Positions 8,248 through 19,200 of a stretch of 39,060 nucleotides of DNA are shown piece after piece. The translations under genes and the position numbers were made by a program. Within the stretch, counting starts at the first letter, position 1. Each line of letters opens with the position of its first letter. Source of the DNA: Gammaproteobacteria bacterium (GTDB lineage: Bacteria; Pseudomonadota; Gammaproteobacteria; Ga0077554; Ga007554); assembly GCA_023266055.1 (NCBI GenBank), contig JAHFRW010000023.1:1-39060 (forward strand), read 5' to 3'. The notes beneath the pieces are model-generated. The model ran no database searches and had not been told where the DNA came from. It saw nothing but the letters and a program-made list of their open reading frames with translations.

Positions 8248-10062
8248 CTATACCGTATCTTCGATAGCCATAGCCATTACTGGTAACGTAATTACAAATG
8301 TCGTTCCCTGGCCCGGCTCACTTTCCAGCCGCACATCACCCTTATGATCCTTGATGATTCCGTAGGTCACTGACAACCCCAATCCGGTACCCTTGCCGGC
8401 GGGTTTTGTGGTAAAAAACGGCTCAAATATCTTGCCTTGAATATCCTGCGGAATGCCTGGCCCGGTATCACTTACTTGTATGGCAATATGTCCGGTATCG
8501 GCTAATCCTGTTGTAATCTTTATCGTACCGGGCTGACCTTCCATGGCCTGCTGGGCATTGATCATGAGATTCATTAACACCTGCTGTAACTGATTTGCAC
8601 TACCATGAATTTGCGGTAACTGCGGGGCAAGCTCCTTTTCCAGTGCAACCTCATTAATGCCGAGCTGATGTGACACGATGACAATGGCGTCTTCCACCGT
8701 CTGATTGAGATCCATTGGCTCCATGAGCGCCTTTTCCTGGCGCGCAAACCGCATCAAATTCTCGATAATGGTCTTGCAGCGTCGGGTTTCCTTTTCAATA
8801 ATTTCCAGATTCTTGTGCAAGGGATCCTCTTTTTCGAGCTTGCGCAACGCAAGCTGGGCGTAACCCAATATCCCTGCCAACGGATTTTTGACTTCATGAG
8901 CAATACCCGCGCTGATCTGCCCAAAAGCCGATATCTTTTCTGACTGAATCAGCGCTGCCTGGGTTTGTTGCAGCGCGGCTTCACGCGCCTTCAGCTCCGC
9001 AGTCATTTGATTGAAAGATGTACCCAGGGCACCAATTTCATCCCGTGATGTGGATTCTACCTGAACGTCGAACTGCCCACTACCGACCTCGCGCACAGCT
9101 TTGGACAGTCGCTCAATAGGCCGGGTAATAAGACGCGCAAAAAACAGGCTCAACAATGCGGAAACCACCAATAATCCCAGGGAAACACCCACCAGGTCAT
9201 TCAGCAATTCACGTCCGGTCAGGTACGCTGCCGCCTTGGGAACCTGTACACCTGCCAGTAATCCACCAAACTCCACACGTGCAAACCCGCCCACCATCTC
9301 TACATCATCCTGTGAATATTCGATGGTTGTACCCAGACTGGATTGTTGCTGGAGCTCCTTGAGTCTTGGTATCCAGTCCACCGTGGTACGTTTAATAACC
9401 CGTGCAGGATCGGTATGCGCCACCAGCGTCCCTCGACCATCCACCAGAAATGTCTCAAACACCTTGGAGCGACCGGCCAGACGCAACAGATTTTCCAGAC
9501 GCACAATCGCCATCACTGCCACGGCAGTTTTATTGTCAGAAACGGGTTGCATCACCGCAATCATTAATGTTGGCAACTCCGCCGACAACGTGGCATTTTC
9601 AACATATGCCTTGCCCGGCTGGAGGGTGGCCAGAGGCGGTGGATGATCCTTGCGATACTGTAGAAGTGTCTCTTTACTCAGCCCGGCTGTCCCCAGTGTA
9701 TTGGCATCATACACGGTGGCCTGTTCAATGCCATTTTCATAGAGCGTTACCGCAACGAACTCATTAAAATCCTCGAACAGACGCCTCAGTATTTCGTCCT
9801 TTTGTGCTGGCTCCAGATCCTGCTGATACATGATGCGGGAGAAGACCTGCAGGCGCTCACTATATCCCACTAGCAATGAACGTGTTTCTTCGGCCGTGTG
9901 CAATGCGATGACCGACGTGAGGTCATGAATATAAGCGGTTTTGTCAGTATGGAAAAGCCGGGCCATGGTAAATGTAATGACACCCACCACCACTGTAATG
10001 ACCGACAACAACACTAACAGCATTTTAAAACGCAAAGAGAAACGAAACAGATTACGCATCAT
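8248..10062 (-). CDS. Membrane sensor histidine kinase (Cache-like sensor, HAMP, HisKA, HATPase)
   Basis: The 604-aa protein has TM1 (about 13-35), a large periplasmic region (36-285) whose length and pattern fit a double-Cache sensor, and TM2 (about 286-308). A HAMP domain (about 308-362), a short coiled coil, HisKA with phospho-acceptor H389 (GIAHEVKNPLAG) and a HATPase follow (N-box N498/N502, G1 DTGPGIP 532-538, G2 GTGLGL 558-563). The H-box and catalytic order resemble NtrB/ZraS-type kinases. All catalytic motifs are intact. Its start overlaps the stop of the FecR-like gene by 4 nt (ATGA), showing translational coupling, and the REC-GGDEF gene follows 27 nt later. The most economical model is that a periplasmic signal, possibly relayed by the FecR-like protein, sets phosphorylation of the cyclase. 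The ligand is unknown. Confidence 0.92.
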   Translation of the reverse strand: MMRNLFRFSLRFKMLLVLLSVITVVVGVITFTMARLFHTDKTAYIHDLTSVIALHTAEETRSLLVGYSERLQVFSRIMYQQDLEPAQKDEILRRLFEDFNEFVAVTLYENGIEQATVYDANTLGTAGLSKETLLQYRKDHPPPLATLQPGKAYVENATLSAELPTLMIAVMQPVSDNKTAVAVMAIVRLENLLRLAGRSKVFETFLVDGRGTLVAHTDPARVIKRTTVDWIPRLKELQQQSSLGTTIEYSQDDVEMVGGFARVEFGGLLAGVQVPKAAAYLTGRELLNDLVGVSLGLLVVSALLSLFFARLITRPIERLSKAVREVGSGQFDVQVESTSRDEIGALGTSFNQMTAELKAREAALQQTQAALIQSEKISAFGQISAGIAHEVKNPLAGILGYAQLALRKLEKEDPLHKNLEIIEKETRRCKTIIENLMRFARQEKALMEPMDLNQTVEDAIVIVSHQLGINEVALEKELAPQLPQIHGSANQLQQVLMNLMINAQQAMEGQPGTIKITTGLADTGHIAIQVSDTGPGIPQDIQGKIFEPFFTTKPAGKGTGLGLSVTYGIIKDHKGDVRLESEPGQGTTFVITLPVMAMAIEDTV

Positions 10063-11405
10063 TCCTCTTTGTCACTTGTATGTTTGTCGTGCGCACGTCC
10101 ATCATTGACATGGACAAGTTGTGAATAGTAGGTCACATTGGCGGCCGCATCCACCGCCTCAACCATAATCATGTTAATACCCGGCTGAAGTTGTACGTCA
10201 TACGAAAAATCACCGCTTCTGGCGATCGTCACCGGAGCGCCCAACACAAAAAGTTGTGCGCCGGATTCAGTTTTTCCCGTAATGACATAACGTCCTGCCA
10301 CAACACCTTCTGGAATGGACTGAACCATGAGCGGTGGTGGATCACGATCCTGTACGACACGAAACTGGCGCGTCTCGCTGAACCCCCCTTCGCTCCAGTT
10401 ATCCACACCGCTGACGTGCCAGTAATAATTACCTGCTTTGAGATTGCCGTGAGAGAAGGACGCATGAGATAATCGTTCGTCATATATCACATCCTGAAAT
10501 GCCGCATCCTTTGCCAGAACAAAACGATACTTTCGTCCAGCGGCGGCATCTTTCCATCCGAAATCAATCCTGGGCGGTAACTCCCGATAATAAAATACGC
10601 CTGACGTCTCCGGCATTGTCAACACAGGTGCCGCAGGCACCGGCCTGGGGAGTGTCGGTGCCTGACCGGGAATGACCGTCACCGCCTGATTTTCTTCAAT
10701 GCGCACGGTTTTTCCCTGCGATGCTACTTGAGCCGTACCTTGATACACCGCAATGGTCGAAGATTGATCCGGATTGACGGTAATCTTGAAATCAGCATTA
10801 CCATCAACACCACGACGCGGCAGTATCTTTGCTTCGACCGCTGCTGTCACGACATTCACCTGTAACGCCTCATGCCCCACCGCCTTGATTCTGCCTCGCA
10901 TTTCACCTTCCACCATGACCAGTATCGCTCGCTTTTCCTTAAGCTGCGGACTCTGCTCCAGTCGTCGCAGGATGACCAGCGAATTCTCTCCCATCTCCAG
11001 ATGATTGCTTGCATCAAATGTGATGCGGGCACGCGCCCTTTCAAACGTTTGAATGGCATCCCTGTTATATAATGGCAATCCCGTCCCTGTGGCTACCCAT
11101 GCAATCTCGTCCGCACGCTTGCTCTTGACGGTGTTTTGCACCTCCGTGAGTGTCGCAGCCAAAGGTGGAAGCACCTCCCCTTCTCCAGGCGCGCCACCGG
11201 AAAGTGTTCTGGAACCGCTTTTACTCTGTCTTGTGGATGGCTCAAAAAGAGCGTCACGTTTCATTAACTCTTTCATCCCCGAACCCATGGGAAAGAAAAT
11301 GTTCAGCAACCCCAGAAAAATGGAAAAAAAGATCAGCACCAGAACCACCACAGCCGCCGCTTGCACAGCACTCACCGCGAGGGATCTCAGACGCCCGATC
11401 AACAT
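10059..11405 (-). CDS. FecR-domain membrane-anchored protein with Fn3/Ig-like C-terminal domains
   Basis: The 448-aa protein has one N-terminal TM helix (about 14-38), a Pro/Gly/Ser-rich linker and a FecR-like domain (about 88-245). That domain shows the pattern GTGLPLYNRDAIQTFERARA, then a beta-helix-like run ending RIEENQAVTVIPG. An Fn3-like domain (about 270-355; YRFVLAKD, YYWHVSGVDNWSEGG) and a final Ig-like domain (about 360-435) follow. The last domain resembles the Ig-like repeats before the barrel of the giant outer-membrane protein. The topology places the bulk in the periplasm. Classical FecR is an anti-sigma factor, but no sigma factor lies nearby; here the gene overlaps a histidine kinase by 4 nt. 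A sensing or scaffold role for that kinase is inferred. AAGGA lies about 12 nt before the ATG. Confidence 0.82.
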   Translation of the reverse strand: MLIGRLRSLAVSAVQAAAVVVLVLIFFSIFLGLLNIFFPMGSGMKELMKRDALFEPSTRQSKSGSRTLSGGAPGEGEVLPPLAATLTEVQNTVKSKRADEIAWVATGTGLPLYNRDAIQTFERARARITFDASNHLEMGENSLVILRRLEQSPQLKEKRAILVMVEGEMRGRIKAVGHEALQVNVVTAAVEAKILPRRGVDGNADFKITVNPDQSSTIAVYQGTAQVASQGKTVRIEENQAVTVIPGQAPTLPRPVPAAPVLTMPETSGVFYYRELPPRIDFGWKDAAAGRKYRFVLAKDAAFQDVIYDERLSHASFSHGNLKAGNYYWHVSGVDNWSEGGFSETRQFRVVQDRDPPPLMVQSIPEGVVAGRYVITGKTESGAQLFVLGAPVTIARSGDFSYDVQLQPGINMIMVEAVDAAANVTYYSQLVHVNDGRAHDKHTSDKEE

Positions 11406-11546
11406 ATGTCACATCATCCTTAAAGACTAATACCTTGTTCAGCAGTAAGGCATTACCATGTTTCTTTCTTCGCTTAAAAAAATTACCTCGCAACGAAAAT
11501 AGCGATCAACCTATCCAGGGCATATCTTCTCTACTCCTGTTCATCA

Positions 11547-12155
11547 TCAATTCTTGCTTGCATTAAAGATAATGGCGAAGGTGGTACGCGCCGCAACACT
11601 AACACTCTGGTTAGCCTGACCAGTCACCGCACCCACCGTGAACGTGCTGCCTGACTTGGAAGCAAAGTCATCCGGCGCACCAACAACATCGGTCTGGGCA
11701 GTGCCACCGTTGGTGGCCGTGTAAAGGTTGGCAACCGTCGCGACATCCGTCTGTGAGCTACTGTACTTGATGGTGCCGACACTGTAGGTAAAGCCGCTAC
11801 CGCTTTCATCCAGAACATCCTGAAAGCGCACATTGGAAATGGCGATATCGGTAGCATTGCGCACAAATATCATGAATTTGAGATTGGTGCCGGCAGGCAC
11901 TGCGATGGTAGTGGCACTGCTATTACACGTGGCATCAGCGGGCGCGCTGGCCAAACAGTTACCACCACTGTCATACACCTGCTTGACCAGTTGCAGACTG
12001 GCGGAATTAACCGTGACATTGCCGGAAGCGGTCAGGCTAACACTTCCCCCTCCTGGATCGGTGGCCTGGTTGGTTGCCGCAAGAATTGGCAATGACCATA
12101 AAGCACTTATCGCAATGGCGATAGCTTTTGATATGTGTTGCCGCGCTAATTTCAT
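11547..12155 (-). CDS. Small secreted DUF11-like protein (family member B)
   Basis: The ATG at 12155 is chosen because AAGGAG lies 8 nt upstream, giving 202 aa with a signal peptide ending LPILA. A longer frame from 12224 has no ribosome site. The mature protein begins ATNQATDPGGG and has a conserved LVKQVYD segment followed by a Cys pair (CLAS, then ATC). It continues with VPAGTNLKF, NVRFQDVLD and a terminal FAIIFNASKN. It is a paralogue of the products of 6081-6671 and 12497-13132 and of the C-terminal 165 residues of the adhesin (13234-19413). The Cys pair suggests a disulfide after export. It lies 341 nt downstream of its nearest paralogue and 141 nt upstream of the FecR-like gene. Its function is unknown. 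Confidence 0.8.
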   Translation of the reverse strand: MKLARQHISKAIAIAISALWSLPILAATNQATDPGGGSVSLTASGNVTVNSASLQLVKQVYDSGGNCLASAPADATCNSSATTIAVPAGTNLKFMIFVRNATDIAISNVRFQDVLDESGSGFTYSVGTIKYSSSQTDVATVANLYTATNGGTAQTDVVGAPDDFASKSGSTFTVGAVTGQANQSVSVAARTTFAIIFNASKN

Positions 12156-12496
12156 TCGTTTCTCCTTAAAAATAATATTTGAGAATCCGCGTTGGAAACT
12201 GGCATGTCCGTACAAGGCCCTCAAAGTGGAGTAACTTACTTATCGACTCCACGCTCATCAAGTCGAGCCGTTCTATTCATTAGCGGCAAAACCATCGTTT
12301 TCTTCATAATTTTTGCCATAGCTACGCCATCGCCATCATTGGCGAACAACCTTGAATTAGAACTTAACGGATATTTACAGGTCTTTCTTGAATGTCTAAC
12401 AGGATGCTGGAAAAGGCCATCCATGCACTGCACGCGGGCCATTTTTCAACCGGCGGCTAATGCAGATAAACATATCAAACGCCCCACGCCTTACGC
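12156..12496. other. Spacer between two secreted-protein genes
   Basis: This 341-bp gap has no supportable gene; the open frames in it are extensions or shadows of the flanking genes. It carries the ribosome site of the downstream gene (AAGGAG at about 12163-12168, minus strand). No clear terminator or promoter was found, although its length suggests that the downstream gene has its own promoter. Confidence 0.5.
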
Positions 12497-13132
12497 TCAG
12501 TTTTTAACTGCGATGAAGACAATGGCAAACACCGTGCCCGCCGCGATATTGACAGTATCATTGTCGGGGCTGACCGCATTACCTCCAACCGTCAAGTTGT
12601 CGGGCGAGACAGCCGTGTTGATACCCGCATACTCGTTGCTGCCGGTGCTACCATCAAAGGCATCGGTGAGCGCCGTGCCACCATCGGCAACGGTGAAAAT
12701 ATTGGACTTGGTGGCTCCGGCACTCGCGCGTGTACCCCACTTGAGCGAACCCACGGCATATGTAAAGCCAACATCGTCCAATAAATCCTGGAAGCGCACG
12801 TCCGTGGCACTCACCCCTGTGCTGTTATTGACATAAATGAGAAACTTCAGGGATCGACCGGCAGGCACGGACACCGAGGCGGTACTGTTACACGCCGGAT
12901 CCAGATCGTCACTGGCCAAACACGTGCCGCCCACGGTATCGAACACGGCCTTGACCAGGGTCAACGGTGTAGAAGTCACCGTAACCATGCCCGAACTGGT
13001 CAACGTGGTGGTACCGCCAGCGAGGTTGGTTGCATTGTTGGTGGCCGCCTGAACGATGCCGGGCAATACCACTGTTGCTGTGAAGGCGAGCACCCACGCC
13101 AATGAAGGCGGTATCTTGGATATGATTTTCAT
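12497..13132 (-). CDS. Small secreted DUF11-like protein (family member C)
   Basis: The ATG at 13132 is preferred: an AGGA lies about 10 nt upstream and the product then begins with a normal signal peptide (MKIISKIPPS to VQA). This gives 211 aa. The mature start ATNNATNLAGG, LTLVKAVFD, the Cys pair (CLAS, then PAC), VPAGRSLKFLIYVNN, ATDVRFQDLLDD and terminal FAIVFIAVKN match its paralogues. It is closest to the C-terminal domain of the adjacent giant adhesin: both carry AVSPDNLTVGGN and a TDAFDG segment. It lies 101 nt downstream of the adhesin gene. It probably arose by duplication of that C-terminal domain or the reverse. It is a probable exported subunit of unknown role. Confidence 0.8.
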   Translation of the reverse strand: MKIISKIPPSLAWVLAFTATVVLPGIVQAATNNATNLAGGTTTLTSSGMVTVTSTPLTLVKAVFDTVGGTCLASDDLDPACNSTASVSVPAGRSLKFLIYVNNSTGVSATDVRFQDLLDDVGFTYAVGSLKWGTRASAGATKSNIFTVADGGTALTDAFDGSTGSNEYAGINTAVSPDNLTVGGNAVSPDNDTVNIAAGTVFAIVFIAVKN

Positions 13133-13233
13133 GTTTATGATGTCCTGTAGCGATAATCGATCACCGCCCATGAGCAGCGTCCTTCCTCTTTATCGGTTGC
13201 AGCGACATATCATTGAGTCTTGCGGGGCATACC

Positions 13234-16200
13234 TCAATTTCCCACGGCTCTAAACCGAATTGCGAAGCTCTTGTTCATTGGCACATTGAGCGTATCGTTC
13301 TGCCCCACGCCACCGTTGCCGCCAACGGTGAGATTGTCGGGGCTGACGGCGGCATTAATGCCAGCAAACTCATCAATCTGAGTATCACCATCAAAGGCAT
13401 CCGTTTGCGTCGTCGTGGCGGCGGCAAAAATCGCGGCGGCGCTGGCCACCGCGCTGGGTTGGCCTGCCGTGCCATCGTTGGGCGTGCGTTGCAGTGAGCC
13501 CGTCTGATAGGTGAAGGCCACGTCATTAAGCAAATCCTGGAAGCGCACATCCGTCGCGCTCACTGCCATGGGATTGCGTACATAAATGAAGAAATAGACA
13601 GAACCGCCGGAGGGGATGGCTACTGCTGTGGCCCCGCCGCTACACGCACCATCGCTGGGATTGGACGCCAGGCATGTCGTGCCTGTCGCATCCCACACCT
13701 GCTTTACCAACTGCAGCTGCTGGCCGAAGACCCAATTCGGATTCGTCCCGCCCGGTGCGGCATCAATCGAATAGTAGGCATAAATCGTCTGGCCACCGCT
13801 GGCATCTGAGTCACGCACATCCACATAATTCGCCACTGGTGCCACCCCGGCCGCCGCATTCAAAAACCACGCGGAGCCCGGCGAGTTCGAGCGCAGCGTC
13901 AATAGATTTCCCGCCGTGCCCGTGAAGATCAGCGTCCCACCTGCGGCCAAGGCCTGCGTCTGCCCCGCTTGAAATATGAGCGTATCCGCACTGGTCACCG
14001 ATTTGCTCAAATTGTAAAACGTCGTGCTGCCGGAGATGATCTGGGCGCTGCCGTCAAGCGTCACCGTATTCGCGCCACTGGTGTAGGTTCCGCTATTACT
14101 CCAATTTCCTGCCACGTTCACATTCTGCCCGCCGCTGACCAAGCGGCCCGCCGTAATGGTGAGATTTCCATTCGCATCCAACACCCCGGTATGGGTCCAG
14201 TTGCCCGCACCGTTGAAAATCAGATGATGATAGTTGTTCCCCATTACCAGCGACCCGTAACTGCCTGCGCCGTTATAAATCACCGTGCTGCCTGCATTGA
14301 GTGTCTTCGTCGAGGAGGTGATCGTCTCACCGCCCTGCAACCGCAGTGTGCCTGCTGCATCGACGGTAAGCACATCACCTGTCGCAGTCAATACAAGATT
14401 AAATCCCGCAAGATCCAGCGTACCCTGGGTAATAGTTATATCCTGTCCCACGCTGTTGAGCGTCAAGTTTGCCAACAGCGTTGCGGTGCCAGAGGACTTG
14501 TTGATCGTGAATGTGCCATTAGGCAGGTCACCCGTGCCGCCCGTATTGATACTCTGCGCACCCGCGCCGTCGAGGGTGATGGCGGTGGTGCCATCGACGG
14601 CCGTGTCGGAAGAAATCAGATTACCGGCGACGGTGAGGGTACCGCCATTAATCATACCCGCCGAGGTGAGATTTAAATTACCGTTCACATCCAGCACGCC
14701 CGTCACATTTAGCGTCATCGCCCCCACCGCAATATTCACATTATTGAACGCCATTGCAGAGGCGTTGACGTTGCTTGCGGCTGCGGTATGGGTAAATCCA
14801 ACGGTACTGCTGCCGGCATTAACGCTGCCGGTCGTGTGAGTCCATCCGGCTGTTCCGCCAATATTGATGGTGTCTTGAATCGTGAGTGTCCCGGAGGCTT
14901 TGTTGATATCGACGCCAGGTAGTGCGCCGGTTCCACCGCTCGCGGCCAGTGTCTGCGCGCCTGTACCGTCAAATACAATGACCGCGCCGCCGATCACGCC
15001 GGCATGGGTGGTGGTGACGTTGCCGGCCACGGTGAGGGTGCCGCTGATAATGTCGCCACCGGTAATCAGCAGATCGCCATCGACATCAATCGTGCCGACG
15101 AGGGTGACCGCCGCACTGGGAATCGCGATCGTGAAATTGTTCAAGATCGCACTGCCAATATTGTAGGTTCGCCAGCCCGTGCTGGTCATGAGAACCGTGC
15201 CTGAATTATGAATGAAGGTGCCGCCTGAAACTGTAAACGTGCTGGAGATGCTGGTTGTCCCGCTGGTGGCGGTATAGGTGCCGCCGCGTTGAAGCAGTTG
15301 GCCCTGTACCGTAATGCTGCCGCTGCCGCCGTTGAATGTCCCCAGATTTTGCATGCCCGGGGCTGTCACATTGGCGCCGGGAGAAAAGCCGTGGCCCACC
15401 GGGGTAAACAACCAGCCACTGGTGACGACGAGATTGCCGCCACTCACGGAATAGACAATATCCGCATCAACGTACGCTCCTTTCGCCGTGCCCATATGGG
15501 CATTACTCAGACTGCTGCCGTTGTCGTGGCGGGTGATGGTGTGATCGCCGTAGATATTCAAACCGGAAAGATTGGCGCCGTTCGACACCGTTACCGCACT
15601 GCCTTTGATCGCGTGCCCGTCGATATACACCAGCAGCGCATCGCCTGCGCTGAGCGGAGTGGTAATCGAATACGTGCCGGTGCCGCCTGCCGTGGCCGAG
15701 GTACCCTGACTCGTGCCGTTTATCAGCAAACGAATCACTGCGCCGTTACCAATCAAGGTCACGCCTTCGTCGGTGTAGACGGTGCCGCTGATAATGAAAC
15801 CAAACCAAGCGATATTATTCCCGCCATCCGTGGAGCTGGTCGGGTTGATATTTTTTTGTGACGCATGCGAGCTGGAGGCATCACCCCAGGAGACACTCAC
15901 AAACGAAATAGCTTTAGTGGCACTGGCGGTGACATTCAAATTCCAGGGCGTGCTGGGCGAAGAGGACGCGAGCGTGAGCAGCTGCCCACTCGCGCCATTT
16001 AGGGTCGCGATACCATTGATCGTGGTGGTGGTGGTGGCGGCAAAAGTCAGTGTACGTGCGGTAGCGACGGATTTAGTCAGATGATTAAACGTGGTGTTGC
16101 CTGTGATCGTTTGATTGGTTCCGTCCAGCGTCACCGTATTTGCGCCGCTAGTGTAGGTACCGCTGTTACCCCAATTACCTGCGACGTTAATATTTTGCCC

Positions 16201-19200
16201 CACACTGATCAGCGTGCCTGCGGTGATCGTCAGATTTTGTCCGGTGGTCAACGGCGCGGTGTGTGTCCACGAGCCTGCTGCGTTGTTAAAGGTTAAATTG
16301 GAATAGGTATTGCCCACCGCCAAAAAAGCATAAGTGCTGCCACCGTTATAAATCACCGTACTACCTGCATTCAGCGTACGCGTCGTGGCAGTCACTGTCT
16401 CACCGCCCTGCAGTCGTAATATGCCCGCAGCATTCGCCGTCAAGGTTGCAGGGACAGTAAAGTTAAATCCAGCAAGATCTAGAGTGCCCTGATTTACAGT
16501 AACATTGGTACCCGCGCCGTTCAGGATCAGGTTAGAAGCAAGCGTCGCCGTACCCGCTGTTTTACTGATAGTCAGCGTACCATTGGGCAGATCCGCATTT
16601 GCTACAGTGGCGGTAATCGTCTGCGCGCCCGTGCCATTGAGTGTGATGTTCGTGCTGCCATTGACGGTCGTATCAGCAGTAATCAAGTTGCCACCAACCA
16701 CTATAGTGCCGCCGCTGACGCTGTCCACAGAAGTGATAGTGAAATTGCCGGTCACTGTCATGTTACCCGCGATAGTCAGGTTCCAGACAGCCATATCAAC
16801 CGTGACATTATTAAATGACATCGCCCCAGCGTTAACCGTCATCGCCACCCCATTACCAGCACTGGCATAGAACTGAACGGTACTCGTTCCCGCATCGACA
16901 GTGCCCGCCGTCCACGTCCAACCCGCGTATACAACCAAGGTATCTTGTAGGGTGAGTGTTCCCGAGGATTTATTGATAGTGACTTTGGGGAGCTTGCCCG
17001 ATCCACCACTTGCACCTACGGTTTGCGCCCCCGCTCCATTTAACAGCAATGTAGCGCTGGATGGGAGAGTACCCGTTGCACTCGTCGTCGTCACATTGCC
17101 GGCCACGGCAATGGTTCCGGTGCTGATAGTGCTGTAACTGTTTAATGCCAGATTACCATTGGCGATCAAGGTACCCGTGATCGTCAGATCCCAGACGGTC
17201 ATATCAACCGCGACATTATTAAACGACATGGATCCTGCGTTAACCGTCATCGGTGCCCCACCACCAGGACTAGCATAAAACTGAACCGTGCTCGTTCCCG
17301 CATCGACAGTGCCTGCCGTCCACGTCCACCCTCCGCCACTGAATACTCTTATGGTGTCCTGTAGGGTCAGCGTTCCGGACGGCTTGTTAATGATGACGCC
17401 AGGAATGGATCCTGTGCCACCGCTGGCGCCTAACGTCTGGGCACCCGTGCCATTCACCAAAATAGTCGCACTCGACGGAGCGCTGGTAGATGCTGTCGTC
17501 GTGACATTGCCAGACACAGCGAGAGTGCCAGTATTGATCTGATAGTAAGCGGTCAAGGTGAGGTTCCCGGACACGCTAACCGTGCCCGTGATAGTGACAG
17601 CATTGGTATTGGTATTGATGGTAAGGTTGTTTAATGATGCACTGCCGGTGTTAACGGTGCGCGCCGACGTTCCCGTCAAGGCGACAATGCCCGAGTTGTG
17701 TGTAAACGTCCCCACCGAGATGGTGAAATCGCCAGTGATAGTCGTGGTGCCGCTGGTGGCGGTGAAAGCACCACCGCCTTGGGTGAGCGCGCCGTTCACG
17801 GTAATGCTGCCGCTACCGCCGACAAATGTTCCCAAACTCTTCATCGCTGGCGTCGTAACATTTGCGCCCGGCGTATAGCTGTGGCCACTCGGCACATACA
17901 ACACCGTGCCGCTGCCTGAGACGGTGAGATTGCCCGCGCTCACTGAATAGAGTATTTCAGTGTCCGAATATCCGCCCTTCGCCGTGTTCATCAAGGCATT
18001 GGACAATGCTCCCGCATTATCATGACGCACGATCACATGCCCCACGTAGAGATTCAGCCCGGAAAGATTCGTGCCATTACTCACTGTTACCGTAGTAGCA
18101 TCATTCGAAGCGCCGTCGTTTTCATCGACGTAAGCCAAAATCGCATCACCGGAACTGACTGCGGCCAGAATGGAATACTGCCCGGACGCATTGGTCGCAT
18201 TGGTTCCCACGCTGGCCCCATTGACCAGCATGCGCACCGTCTTGCCCGTACCAATGCTGGTCACCCCTTCATCACTGTACACCGTGCCCGAGAAAGTTCT
18301 TAACTGCTCTTCGCTCGCAGCAGCAACACTCGGCTCAGCTTCAACAAAACGACGCGCCAGGTAATTGTCCAGAAATTCATACTGGGCTGTGGAGGCATTG
18401 AATGCATCAATACCCAGCATATCGGCTGAGCTGAGGCTCGAATCCGTAGCGTTGACTTTCAGGGTGCCATCACGATACATTTTGATTGCCGTACCCACGG
18501 CGGTAAGACGTACACGGTAATAAGTACCGCGGGTAACCGTCTCATTGACGGCCGTGCCGACACCGCCCCAAGTGCCGGTAACATATTTTTGCGCCAGACT
18601 TTGATCGGTGCTGTAGCGTATTTCACCCATGTAACCGGACTCGTTCGCCGATGTAGTACCGCTCCAGCGCGCACCGGGACCGCAATAACCATTACTGGCA
18701 ACCGTGGTATCGATCTTGCAGTCCGCTTCGACCAGAATATCGCGTTCGGCAGGACTGATATCCTTGCGTAAATTAATGCGGGTATTGTTGGACGCGGCAT
18801 GCATACGCAAAGCCTTGCTGCCGGCATGGTTCTCAACAGTGGCGTTGCCCACGATCATAACCCAGCCTGAGGGAGGTGAGCCTAGCGTGTAAGACTCGAA
18901 ATCATCGTAATAGACATAAACATTGTTTTTATTGGCGGGGCCCGCGCCTGCTGCAGGGTTGCCATAATAAAGATAATAATTATCATCGCTGGCGCTATCG
19001 CCAATATCCGCCCGCAGCTTGAACCACACCTGCGTAGCAGCGGTGTTACAGTTGACGATATGGCGATCGAGTTCCACCCAGGCGGATCCATTCCACCACG
19101 CCACACGCAAGTCATCACAGCTGGCAAGCAGCTTGCCCGCCCCTATCAGGGTGCTGGTATTGAGGCTACGCATCGCTGTATAGCCATTGTAACGATTAAG

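Noticed and set aside
11406-11500. A sigma-54-like promoter (TGGTAATGCCTTACTGC, minus strand) before the FecR-like gene.
   Set aside because: The GG-to-GC spacing does not fit the required -24/-12 pattern.
11506-11546. A weak hairpin with a T7 tract downstream of the small secreted gene at 11547.
   Set aside because: The stem is only 4-5 bp, too weak to call a terminator.
15759-18270. Regular repeats that could suggest a CRISPR array or tandem DNA element.
   Set aside because: The repeats are hundreds of bases long, in frame and encode protein repeats; there are no short direct repeats with unique spacers.
13969-18303. Long open frames on the plus strand opposite the adhesin gene.
   Set aside because: They are shadows of a repetitive, Thr/Gly/Val-rich coding sequence with few stops in other frames. 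They lack family resemblance and ribosome sites.
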